Under the pieces are notes generated by a model. That model worked only from the letters and a program-made list of their open reading frames with translations. It had not been told where the DNA came from and did not search any database. Position numbers and translations under genes: made by a program. From JAMCXS01 sp964459065 (GTDB lineage: Bacteria > Acidobacteriota > Terriglobia > UBA7540), in NCBI GenBank assembly GCA_964459065.1, contig CAYWMN010000081.1, positions 1 to 14,327 on the forward strand: a DNA stretch of 14,327 bases. The letters run 5' to 3'. Positions 8,601 to 14,327 of this stretch are shown in pieces; within the stretch, counting starts at the first letter, position 1, and each line of letters begins with the position of its first letter.

Positions 8601-9211
8601 TCGTAACAAACGCCCGAGTTTCCGACCGGCGTGCCAGCCTCGGTGGGCTGATCGCCCGGAGAAGGCTCATCAATGGCGGTCAGAACCAGGTGGTTGGTTC
8701 CGGCAACAAAGTATCGCGTGGGCAGTTCGAAGGTGATCGTATCGACCGAGTACTCCGGGTAAAAAGCGTTGCGGATGTTGCCCATTTTGTAGTTCAGGAC
8801 GGGATGCTGGTAGAAGCGCCCGGTGTGCCCGTTGATGGAAACGTCGAGGGCTGAAATGCGGGGGTGCTCCACGATGAGAGCGATCTTCATCCGGTAAACG
8901 CCGCGGGGGCTGCCCGCCAGATCAAACTGGATGCTGACCGGATGAGGCTTGTGGCCGAAGTCACCGTTTCCGGTGCCGGGCTGGAAATCATGCCAGTCTT
9001 TGGCCGCGACGCTCTTGCCGACAATATAGGGCGGCGCGGGAGTGGGCGCGTTGCCGGTCTTGAACTCCGCTGAGGACTGATCGAAAGTGCCGATCTTCCA
9101 CACCGGCTGCCAGGCAGTCTGCGCCAGCGCCGCAGGCGGCAGCGCGCAGGCTGCGAACGCCACGAAGGCAATCAAAAGAACCTGCCAGCGATTCATCCAG
9201 TTGGATCTCAT
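5687..9211 (-). CDS. Secreted GH38-type alpha-mannosidase-like enzyme with PL4-type binding domain
   Basis: A 1174-residue exported protein. Residues 1-31 form a Sec signal peptide ending ALAQ. Residues about 36-210 match the carbohydrate-binding-like domain III of family 4 rhamnogalacturonan lyases: VWKIGTFDQSSAEF, then VSIQFDL, ALDVSINGH, FVAGTNHLVLT and YDALELE. A beta-sandwich linker (about 220-312) precedes the GH38-like catalytic region (about 317-700). Likely metal and catalytic residues are His 326 and Asp 328 in HLDVGYTDY, Asp 437 as nucleophile in TDVPSYSW, and His 656 in MDEHTWE; their spacing fits GH38. The C-terminal mannosidase sandwich follows (LIVFNPVNWKR, NVPAMGYKSY, GAVRSIYDKQLDKELV). 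Start 9211 has GGGAGG five bases upstream; an upstream ATG would hide the signal peptide. Expected role: hydrolysis of alpha-linked mannose or a related sugar outside the cytoplasm. Exact substrate is unknown; the protein is divergent from characterised mannosidases. Confidence 0.83.
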   Translation of the reverse strand: MRSNWMNRWQVLLIAFVAFAACALPPAALAQTAWQPVWKIGTFDQSSAEFKTGNAPTPAPPYIVGKSVAAKDWHDFQPGTGNGDFGHKPHPVSIQFDLAGSPRGVYRMKIALIVEHPRISALDVSINGHTGRFYQHPVLNYKMGNIRNAFYPEYSVDTITFELPTRYFVAGTNHLVLTAIDEPSPGDQPTEAGTPVGNSGVCYDALELEHQAGGKFNPREITASVVPTIYYRNQGGQLKEMVDVFVRYHEQPRHGKVHLELGGKTYTQALPSDRDFGEQRAQFAVPEFKGVAPGRVTVAINGHRRSFREELKAGKKWTLFVVPNEHLDVGYTDYQAKVAEVHARVIDEAMELIEKHPDFSFSVDGFWEIQQFLNTRTPAEKEKLFRMIANHKIFVPAQDSSLLTGFPTAETLIRSLYPSYRFSRKHGGPFDYASITDVPSYSWSYASVMAAAGLKYFIAASDNYRAPVLLFGKLHERSPFWWKGPDGSKILMWYSRHYHQMLTLFGMPPQIAAGHDALPVFLQMYEHSSYKSDGAILYGTQPENQDLFPQQATLAARWNAIYAYPKLEYSGFAKAMDYIAGQFGDSIPTISGDGGPYWEDGIGSDAYYAAIERENESRGPSAEKLSTISTLVDRRIVPDEATLRRMWNNMVLMDEHTWEFARSVTDPHSDESVQQRKVKDSRATEAQLLVDNIMRRSMGAIANSISVPKGTLIVFNPVNWKRSGLVEYDLHKGLGLVDKVTGETVPYELLSSSLNFRRIRFLAENVPAMGYKSYTLKETKAAARKPESTMSTTLESPYYRVELDPATGAVRSIYDKQLDKELVNQSSPYRFDQYVYVTGGDKMPNRLLQYRAVSPLPKLTTHPAAEGRLVSVIATPFGTEARLVSSSVNTPRIETTILLFNHAKKIEFINRVQKKEVFTKEGVYFAFPFAMNRPTFRYEIQNGVINPAKDMLPGAGLEWFSVQHWLSLQQGGVSAAVLPLDASLMTLGDIVRGTWPKHYVERKGTAFSYVMNNYWDTNYRGGQGGKFTFRYVVTSGASLQPVGLSRLGWEEMTPLETDEVVSQDKAINVPQPLSGKQSSFVTVSNPNVLLDTWKRAADGNGTVMRFLDLGGAAGDVRVSTPLLDVKSAWLCNAVEANQKPLSSTSAHGFTFTIKPHQIVTVRVVGSPTLPIPAL

Positions 9212-9262
9212 CTTTCCCTCCCTTTCGGGGACCGCAAAATCGAATGACGGCCGATGCCACTC

Positions 9263-9284
9263 AAACATGGCCCGGGCCGTGTTT
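9263..9284 (-). repeat. 22-base near-perfect palindrome between the SMP-30-like and GH38-like genes
   Basis: AAACATGGCCC and GGGCCGTGTTT are inverted repeats, 11 base pairs with one G-T pair and no spacer. It begins 8 bases beyond the stop codon of the SMP-30-like gene and ends about 50 bases before the start of the GH38-like gene. In RNA it would fold with a small loop. The minus-strand 3' side has only three consecutive U, so a full intrinsic terminator is unlikely; partial termination, mRNA protection or a protein-binding site are all possible. Confidence 0.6.
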
Positions 9285-9291
9285 TGAGGAT

Positions 9292-10143
9292 TTATGCCGG
9301 GCCGCGATGGCACCAAAGCGGCTGTCCTTTGATCTTCAGGTCCAGAACGGAAATGTGGTTCCGGCCAAGATTCCCAATATAAAGCTGATCGAAGTTCGGC
9401 CCGCCGAAAGCGCAATTGGTGGCCTGGCACAGGAACAGATTATCCAGGTCCTGGGTGACCAGTTCCACCTTGCGCTCCGGCGTAACCCGGTAAATGCAAT
9501 TGGACGCGTACGTCGTCACGTAAAGATTGCCTTGCGCGTCAAAAGCCATTCCGTCCGGCACATGGATCATCCCTTCGGCATAAACCTGAGGAACGCCGGC
9601 TGTGCCGTCCGGCTTGAGTTCCACGCGAAGCACGCGGTCCAGATTGCTTTCGATGATGTAGAGATATTCTTCGGCGGCGTCAATCGCCAGCCCGTTGGCA
9701 AAATGGTAAGGGCCTTCAGAAAACAAGCGGACTTTGCCATCCCGGCCGAATTTGTAAATCACGCCGTTTACCTGTTTCCACTCGCCGGAATCACTGAAGT
9801 AGAGATTGCCCTTGGAATCGAAGACGCTGAAATTCGGCGAAAGGAATTTACGCCCCCCGGCCGAATCCGCCAGCTTCGAGACCTTGCCCTTCTGCGTGAC
9901 CTTGAGCAGAGCCTTCACGCCCATGTCGCAAACGTAGATGTTTTGTTCCGGGTCGAGCGTGATGCCCAGGCAGAACCCGCCGGTCTTCGCCATCACCTCA
10001 ACTTTGCGGCCGTCGGGTGAAATCCGATAGACCTGGCCCGCCTCGCCACCGGCGTAAAGCGTGCCGTCGTTGCCAACCGCCACGCATTCGGGATGATCCA
10101 GCCCCACCACGAAATTCCGGACTTCGGAAATGGGATAAAGCAT
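9292..10143 (-). CDS. SMP-30/gluconolactonase-like protein
   Basis: A 283-residue six-bladed propeller of the SMP-30/gluconolactonase family, whose characterised members hydrolyse sugar lactones to aldonic acids. The metal ligands of the family are present: Glu 19 in HPECVAV, Asn 104 in SPNFSVFD, Asn 150 in FANGLAID and Asp 197 in VPDGMAFD. Repeated blade motifs such as GNLYFSDSGE, EEYLYIIESNLDRV and GNLYVTTYASNCIYRV run along the chain. There is no signal peptide, so it is expected in the cytoplasm. ATG 10143 follows GAGGAGGG with close spacing. It lies between the mutarotase-like and GH38-like genes on the same strand. Next to mannonate dehydratase a mannonolactone or gluconolactone substrate is reasonable, but this propeller family also includes other hydrolases and non-enzymes, so the substrate is inferred from context. 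Confidence 0.83.
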   Translation of the reverse strand: MLYPISEVRNFVVGLDHPECVAVGNDGTLYAGGEAGQVYRISPDGRKVEVMAKTGGFCLGITLDPEQNIYVCDMGVKALLKVTQKGKVSKLADSAGGRKFLSPNFSVFDSKGNLYFSDSGEWKQVNGVIYKFGRDGKVRLFSEGPYHFANGLAIDAAEEYLYIIESNLDRVLRVELKPDGTAGVPQVYAEGMIHVPDGMAFDAQGNLYVTTYASNCIYRVTPERKVELVTQDLDNLFLCQATNCAFGGPNFDQLYIGNLGRNHISVLDLKIKGQPLWCHRGPA

Positions 10144-10183
10144 TGAGCCCTCCTCGTCTGAGGTCCGTGAGTGAACCCGGCCC

Positions 10184-10205
10184 GGGCGGCGCAGCCAAGC
10201 CGCCC
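10184..10205 (-). repeat. GC-rich stem-loop between the mutarotase-like and SMP-30-like genes
   Basis: GGGCGGC and GCCGCCC form a perfect 7-pair stem with an 8-base loop, 16 bases beyond the stop codon of the mutarotase-like gene. No U-run follows on the minus strand. It fits an intercistronic hairpin that stabilises or separates transcripts better than a terminator. Confidence 0.45.
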
Positions 10206-10221
10206 AGCCGCGCGTCCTCCG

Positions 10222-11430
10222 TTACGCCAAGGTTCCCTGCCGAAGCCCGGACGCCCGGACCTCCACCACCAGGGTTTTGCCTCTTTTGTTCTGGCCTGTG
10301 ACGACGATTTTACCCTTTTCGAGGCTGATATCACGGATTTCTGCAAATCCCTTGGGCACCGTGGCAAGAAAGCTGAGATAGTTGACGGTTTTTTGTCCTT
10401 TCGCCGGCACCATGGAAAAATGCGGCGCGCCAAACAGCGGCCCGTTCTCAAAGGCCTCGCGCTTGCCCACCGGAAACGGCGTCGACCCGAATTCCAATCC
10501 GCGCGATTGGGTTTTTCCGTTCCAGGGTGCTTCGGTTCTGGCGAGGTTTTCCTCCCAGATCGCCACCCATGGGAAATCGGTTCGATTAAAGCAGTAGGCC
10601 ACCATCAGATTTTCTTCCGTGTTGAGCCCGGCAACGTATTGCACTTCGCGGTCCGGCCGCAGCATCACGGTGGCCAGAATCCCGCGGCCCGATCTGGAGA
10701 AGGGCCGGGTCAGGTCAACCTTCGCTCCGGAAACGCTTGGCGCAAACGGCCACTCGAAGTTCCGGGAGGATTCCAGGAGCGCCTTGCCTTCATCGTATCC
10801 ATGAGGAAACGTTCTGCCTTTGGTGCCGGAAACAAAAGCGCGCGAATGCCGCGGCTTCAGGAAGGGCGGACCCAGCGTGACGTGCTGCGTCCAATGGAAG
10901 AAATGATCCGCCTTCTTTTCATTCGTCACCTTTTCCTTAAAGTAGACCACCGATTCTCCCTGCCGGATTTTGATCTGCCGCTGAAAACGAAGGCCCGCTA
11001 CCGGCAAACGTACCGCCATTTCCAGCTCGCCACGGCCGGGACTGGAAATCTTGCGGGTGGCGCGCCACCGCATCGACGGCGCTTCACCGTGAATCGACAA
11101 TCCCTGCTTATTCTCTTCGGGCGACGCCGCGCCAAAATAATCAAGGCAGAGGTTGTGCCCGGCGATACCGCCAATCAGTTTGCCGGTGCCGATCGTGCCA
11201 TAACGCGCCGCGTGCTTTTTCTCATTATATTGATAGGGCTCAATGGCCTTCCACGGAGGAACCCAAAGGGGATTCAAGCTGGAGAGCCCCAGGCCCTTCT
11301 GAAAACGCATCTCCGCGATATGCCCTCCGCCGGTCAAGGCCACCAGGCGGATCAAATTATTCTCGATCACATAAGCATCCCGCTTTTTCCATGCCCCTCG
11401 TGAGCACGTCACCTTCGCCGAAGTTCCCAT
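10222..11430 (-). CDS. Galactose-mutarotase-like (aldose 1-epimerase-like) protein
   Basis: A 402-residue protein, mostly beta-strand, resembling the galactose mutarotase-like superfold. Supporting motifs are SIHGEAPSMRW (His 114, Glu 116), FFHWTQHVTLG (His 183) and SRGLEFGSTPFPVG (Glu 313). Their order, His then His then Glu, parallels the active-site residues of aldose epimerases. It is longer than the usual 300-350 residues and the similarity is remote, so it may be one of the uncharacterised relatives. There is no signal peptide, suggesting a cytoplasmic role. Start 11430 follows GGGAG six bases upstream; an upstream in-frame ATG at 11574 would run through the divergent promoter region. 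It is the first gene of the minus-strand run, with the SMP-30-like gene 78 bases downstream. Interconversion of sugar anomers before oxidation is a sensible guess, not a demonstrated role. Confidence 0.72.
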   Translation of the reverse strand: MGTSAKVTCSRGAWKKRDAYVIENNLIRLVALTGGGHIAEMRFQKGLGLSSLNPLWVPPWKAIEPYQYNEKKHAARYGTIGTGKLIGGIAGHNLCLDYFGAASPEENKQGLSIHGEAPSMRWRATRKISSPGRGELEMAVRLPVAGLRFQRQIKIRQGESVVYFKEKVTNEKKADHFFHWTQHVTLGPPFLKPRHSRAFVSGTKGRTFPHGYDEGKALLESSRNFEWPFAPSVSGAKVDLTRPFSRSGRGILATVMLRPDREVQYVAGLNTEENLMVAYCFNRTDFPWVAIWEENLARTEAPWNGKTQSRGLEFGSTPFPVGKREAFENGPLFGAPHFSMVPAKGQKTVNYLSFLATVPKGFAEIRDISLEKGKIVVTGQNKRGKTLVVEVRASGLRQGTLA

Positions 11431-11542
11431 GTTAATCTCCCTTCCCTCAAGATTGTTGGTCGCCGCCGGAGCCCGGCGTGGCCCATCATCCGCGCCTCGT
11501 CCCCCGCACCGCAGAGCCGTTGAACAAATGGACGATTCCCTT

Positions 11543-11581
11543 TCGCAGCGGGGATATAATACCTCATTCCGCATCGCAGCG
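11543..11581. repeat. Direct repeat TCGCAGCG flanking the -10 box
   Basis: Two identical copies of TCGCAGCG lie at 11543-11550 and 11574-11581, 31 bases apart start to start (about three helical turns), one on each side of the TATAAT at 11555. The second copy is part of an inverted repeat ATCGC-A-GCGAT (11573-11583). The placement is what one expects of a repressor operator, but an 8-base repeat in 200 bases could arise by chance. Confidence 0.45.
11555..11560 (+). promoter_or_regulatory. -10 promoter box for the Tat-exported GH67-like gene
   Basis: A perfect TATAAT, preceded by GGGA, lies in the 206-base divergent region between the mutarotase-like and GH67-like genes. It would start transcription near 11567 and leave a leader of about 70 bases before ATG 11637. 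No clear -35 lies 16-18 bases upstream. The overlapping minus-strand TATTAT could serve the opposite operon, again without a -35. Nothing else recognisable is seen in 11431-11636. Confidence 0.5.
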
Positions 11582-11636
11582 ATAACCTTGAGCGGTGTAC
11601 CATAAGCGCGTCACAATCTCAACCGAGGATACGACG

Positions 11637-14264
11637 ATGAAGCGAAAGCAAGATATCGGCCGACGACAGTTTCTGCAGAAATCCGCAGCCTTGTGGGGAG
11701 CCGGAGCTTATGCCGCCACCGGCGTCAGCCGCGCGCCCGCCCAAACCGCTCCAGGCTCTTCCGCCCTCAGCGACAACGGCCGCCTCAAGATGGCCTTTGG
11801 GCCCGAAGGCCGACAGAAGGTCTGGATCATGGCCGCGGACGAGGCGAGTTTTCAACAACGCCTGGCCACCAAAGAGCTGGCGCGCGGACTGAAGAAGCTG
11901 GGCCTCGCTCGCGCGCCGGTCGCAACCTTCGAAGGAGAGGCCAAACCCGCGGGCGGCGACGTGGTTTTCGTCCTGCAAGCCGATCCGGAAAGTTTCAAGG
12001 ACCCCGAAGCCTATGAGGTGGCGCAGGAGACACCAAGAGGCGCTGGCACTCGCATCCGCCTGAAGGGGGCGACTCCGCAGGCCGTACTATACGCCGTGTT
12101 CGATTTCCTGGAACGGCAGGGAGCGTTTTTCGGGCTGTCGGGAGATGTTTACTCGTTACAGGGCGCGCGAAAATTGAACCTGCCTCCGGTGGGCTATCCG
12201 TGGCGGGCGGCGCCGCGCTTCAAAACCCGGGGGCTGCTGCCCTGGCCCGACTTCCTGAACTGCGTCACCGTCTACAACCGCGAAGACTGGCGCGCCTACC
12301 TTGAATCCATGATGCGGATGCGATTCAACACCCTGGGAGTGCACGTCTATTCCGGAGCCAAGCAGTGGACTGAATCCTTTCTCTCCTTTCAATACGCGGG
12401 CGTAGGTCACCTGGCCTATACCGATACGACGGCGACCAATCGCTGGGGTTATATTCCGGAAAAAACGTCGGACTACGGCATGGGTGCGGCGGACTTTTTT
12501 GCGGGTGACGTGTTCGGTTCTGAAGCCACCACAAGGGCTACAAGCTGCTGGGAAGATGAAAAATTCGCTCAGCAGCTTTGGGCTGAAGCCTTTGCCTACG
12601 CCAAGCAACTGGGCATCCGGACCGGGGTGGGCTTTGAACCTTATCAGATTCCGGATGAAATCTACCGGGCGGCTCCGCCCGAAGCGTATTTTGTGAGCCC
12701 CAATCCCAAAGTGCCCGGGCCCCGCATCGACCCGGAGTCCGTGGCGGCGCGCGACATCCTGGAAGCGCGCCTGGGGCATCTGCTGGAAGTCTATCCCATG
12801 GTGGACTACGTGTGGCTCTGGGAAGATGAATCCATGAACTGGGCCAGCCAGCGGGAAAAGGTTCCGCTCTCCGTCACCCCCTACCGGCAGGCGTACGATT
12901 TCCTCAAGCGCCATGCTCCCGAAAAGCGGATGGTCGTCTCCGGCTGGGGCGGCGTGGTTCGCCACTTTGCGCAATTTCACCGGGAGCTGCCGCCCGATGT
13001 GATCTTCACCTCGCTTAATGACAACCTGGGATGGGATGAAGTAAGCGAAGAATACGGGAAACTGGGTGAACGCGAGCGATGGCCGATTCCCTGGCTTGAA
13101 GACGACCCGGCCATGTGGCTGCCGCAGTTTCACGTCCATCGCGGAGAAAGAGACGTGAACCTGGCGGAGAAATACGGCTGCCAGGGATTGCTGGGAATCC
13201 ACTGGCGAAATCGCATCATGGACGCCGACGCGGGATTCCAGGCGCAGGCGTCATGGGACCGGTCGCTTAAGCCCGCGACATTTTTCCAGTCCTTTGCGCG
13301 CGTCCAGGCCGAGGGCTCCCGAGCGAAAGAACTGGGAGACCTGCTGAACAAAACGGACCGCGACCGCCTGATCCTGAATTCCTTTACAGGAAAAATCGTA
13401 AACGGCCACCACCAGACACACGAATACTCTGGCGACTACGGCGCGGGATTCAGGTTCTGGGCCGGCTACAATCCGCCCGAAGACGTGCAGGTCACTCAGG
13501 CGCAGGTGGCCCGGCAACTGCGCGCTCTCAGCGATCAAGCCGCCAGCCCCGCCGAACGAGACCGGCTCAATTACCTGGCGAGCTACGTTGAATTTCTCGT
13601 GCCCTATTCGGAATCGTGGGTCCTGGCGGCGCAGGCTCACCGCATTTTAGAGGAAGCCCAGGCGCTGAAGAAAAATGGAAAAGCCGCCGAGGCTCGGCAA
13701 AAGGTTCTGGACGAAGCCGTGCCTCTGTGGCTGAAGGTTGCCCCCCGGGTGCGCCGGGCGGTTCTCGATTATCAGCAAATCGTCACCGAACGGAACGAGC
13801 AGGGCGCGCTCGCTTCGGTCCACAACAAGTACGAAAGGCTGGCTCTGATCCGCTTGCGCCTTTCGATGAAAGAGTATTTGGGCACGTTGCCGCCGGAAGT
13901 AGAATCGCTGTTCCGCACCGTGCGCCGGAAGGATTCAGGCGCGGCGCCCCGCGTGATGATTCCCACCCGCCCGTCGGCTTTGCGCCCGGGAGAAAAGGTG
14001 CGGGTCTCTGCGCTCGCGACCGGCGGAGAGCGGACCCCGAGAGTAAAGCTCTTTGTGCGGCGGGTCAGCGCGGGCAAGTGGCGGGTGTTTCCCATGGAAC
14101 ACGCTGGCAGGCGGACTTTTACGAAGGAGATTGAAGCACAGAGGTCGGACGCGCCCCTGCTTGAGTATTATGTGGAAGCCGAATTCAGCGGCCAAAGCAG
14201 AAACAGGCGGCAGACTGCGCCCGTGGATGCTCCGCACCAATGCTATAGCATCACACTGCTATAA
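11637..14264 (+). CDS. Tat-exported GH67/hexosaminidase-like protein, possible novel glycoside hydrolase
   Basis: An 875-residue protein. The N-terminus has a Tat signal (GRRQFLQKSAALWGAGAYAA, residues 8-27), so it is exported folded. Residues about 50-185 resemble the N-terminal domain shared by GH67 alpha-glucuronidases and GH20-type hexosaminidases: LATKELARGLKKLGL, then GTRIRLKGATPQAVLYAVFD and FLERQGAFF. A barrel-like region follows (about 190-600): PRFKTRGLLPWPDF, RMRFNTLGVHVYSG, GVGFEPYQIP and YVWLWEDES at 391-399, the last with acidic residues that could be catalytic. Residues 600-770 are helical and Arg/Glu rich, and the last 90 or so form a probable beta-sandwich. Start 11637 follows GAGG at 11625-11628; ATG 11595 would precede the Tat signal. 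It is transcribed divergently from the catabolic run. The enzyme class is inferred; a glucuronidase is one option, and the true substrate is unknown. Confidence 0.75.
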   Translation: MKRKQDIGRRQFLQKSAALWGAGAYAATGVSRAPAQTAPGSSALSDNGRLKMAFGPEGRQKVWIMAADEASFQQRLATKELARGLKKLGLARAPVATFEGEAKPAGGDVVFVLQADPESFKDPEAYEVAQETPRGAGTRIRLKGATPQAVLYAVFDFLERQGAFFGLSGDVYSLQGARKLNLPPVGYPWRAAPRFKTRGLLPWPDFLNCVTVYNREDWRAYLESMMRMRFNTLGVHVYSGAKQWTESFLSFQYAGVGHLAYTDTTATNRWGYIPEKTSDYGMGAADFFAGDVFGSEATTRATSCWEDEKFAQQLWAEAFAYAKQLGIRTGVGFEPYQIPDEIYRAAPPEAYFVSPNPKVPGPRIDPESVAARDILEARLGHLLEVYPMVDYVWLWEDESMNWASQREKVPLSVTPYRQAYDFLKRHAPEKRMVVSGWGGVVRHFAQFHRELPPDVIFTSLNDNLGWDEVSEEYGKLGERERWPIPWLEDDPAMWLPQFHVHRGERDVNLAEKYGCQGLLGIHWRNRIMDADAGFQAQASWDRSLKPATFFQSFARVQAEGSRAKELGDLLNKTDRDRLILNSFTGKIVNGHHQTHEYSGDYGAGFRFWAGYNPPEDVQVTQAQVARQLRALSDQAASPAERDRLNYLASYVEFLVPYSESWVLAAQAHRILEEAQALKKNGKAAEARQKVLDEAVPLWLKVAPRVRRAVLDYQQIVTERNEQGALASVHNKYERLALIRLRLSMKEYLGTLPPEVESLFRTVRRKDSGAAPRVMIPTRPSALRPGEKVRVSALATGGERTPRVKLFVRRVSAGKWRVFPMEHAGRRTFTKEIEAQRSDAPLLEYYVEAEFSGQSRNRRQTAPVDAPHQCYSITLL

Positions 14265-14327
14265 ATGAAACTCACGCAGGCCTCCAACCAGCGCGAATCA
14301 TTCCGTCCGTGCGCCAGGGTTTGGCGT

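Noticed and set aside
9212..9430. N-terminal extension of the GH38-like protein from an upstream ATG
   Set aside because: It would overlap the upstream gene, run through the palindrome and bury a clear signal peptide that starts at a well-placed ATG with its own ribosome site.
10171..11403. Plus-strand open frame (410 codons) opposite the mutarotase-like gene
   Set aside because: Antisense to a gene with recognisable motifs and a good ribosome site; the translation has no family signature.
12156..13202. Minus-strand open frame (348 codons) inside the Tat-exported gene
   Set aside because: Antisense shadow; low-complexity His/Pro/Gly/Arg-rich translation.
14265..14327. ATG directly abutting the last stop codon, open to the window end, as start of another gene
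   Set aside because: Only 21 codons are visible, with no ribosome site and no recognisable motif.

Overview
This 14.3 kb window is GC-rich and gene-dense, and looks like bacterial chromosome. It has no tRNA or rRNA gene, insertion sequence, phage gene or CRISPR array that I can see. I infer a soil-type, polymer-degrading bacterium, most plausibly Acidobacteriota or a similar lineage. The basis is the mix of lipoprotein, Sec and Tat exported glycan enzymes with good Shine-Dalgarno sites. No taxonomic marker gene is present, so this is a guess.

Layout. The left part reads rightward: the 3' portion of a cupin-type phosphoglucose isomerase (cut by the window edge), a DeoR-family sugar regulator (808-1596), and an eight-helix membrane protein of unknown function (1727-2740). 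Next comes a six-gene run on the minus strand, transcribed from about 11430 down to 2841. In order of transcription it holds a galactose-mutarotase-like protein, an SMP-30/gluconolactonase-like protein, a very large secreted GH38-type alpha-mannosidase-like enzyme with an N-terminal PL4-type carbohydrate-binding domain, mannonate dehydratase (UxuA), a small zinc-ribbon membrane protein, and a lipoprotein sialidase. Divergent from this run, an 875-residue Tat-exported GH67/hexosaminidase-like protein reads rightward (11637-14264). Its intergenic region carries a perfect TATAAT flanked by a direct repeat. No gap between genes exceeds about 210 bases.

How the genes may work together (inference). 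Sialidase and alpha-mannosidase are the enzymes expected for trimming glycoprotein-type glycans. A mutarotase-like protein, an aldonolactonase-like protein and mannonate dehydratase are the steps expected if released mannose is oxidised to mannonolactone, hydrolysed to mannonate and dehydrated to 2-keto-3-deoxygluconate. The window would then encode an oxidative (non-phosphorylative) mannose route coupled to glycan harvest, with the sugar dehydrogenase and transporter missing or located elsewhere. The alternative is a conventional uronate pathway, in which UxuA takes mannonate derived from glucuronate and the GH67-like protein supplies glucuronate. The sequence alone does not decide between the two. 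The DeoR regulator is the only transcription factor in the window and is the natural candidate controller.
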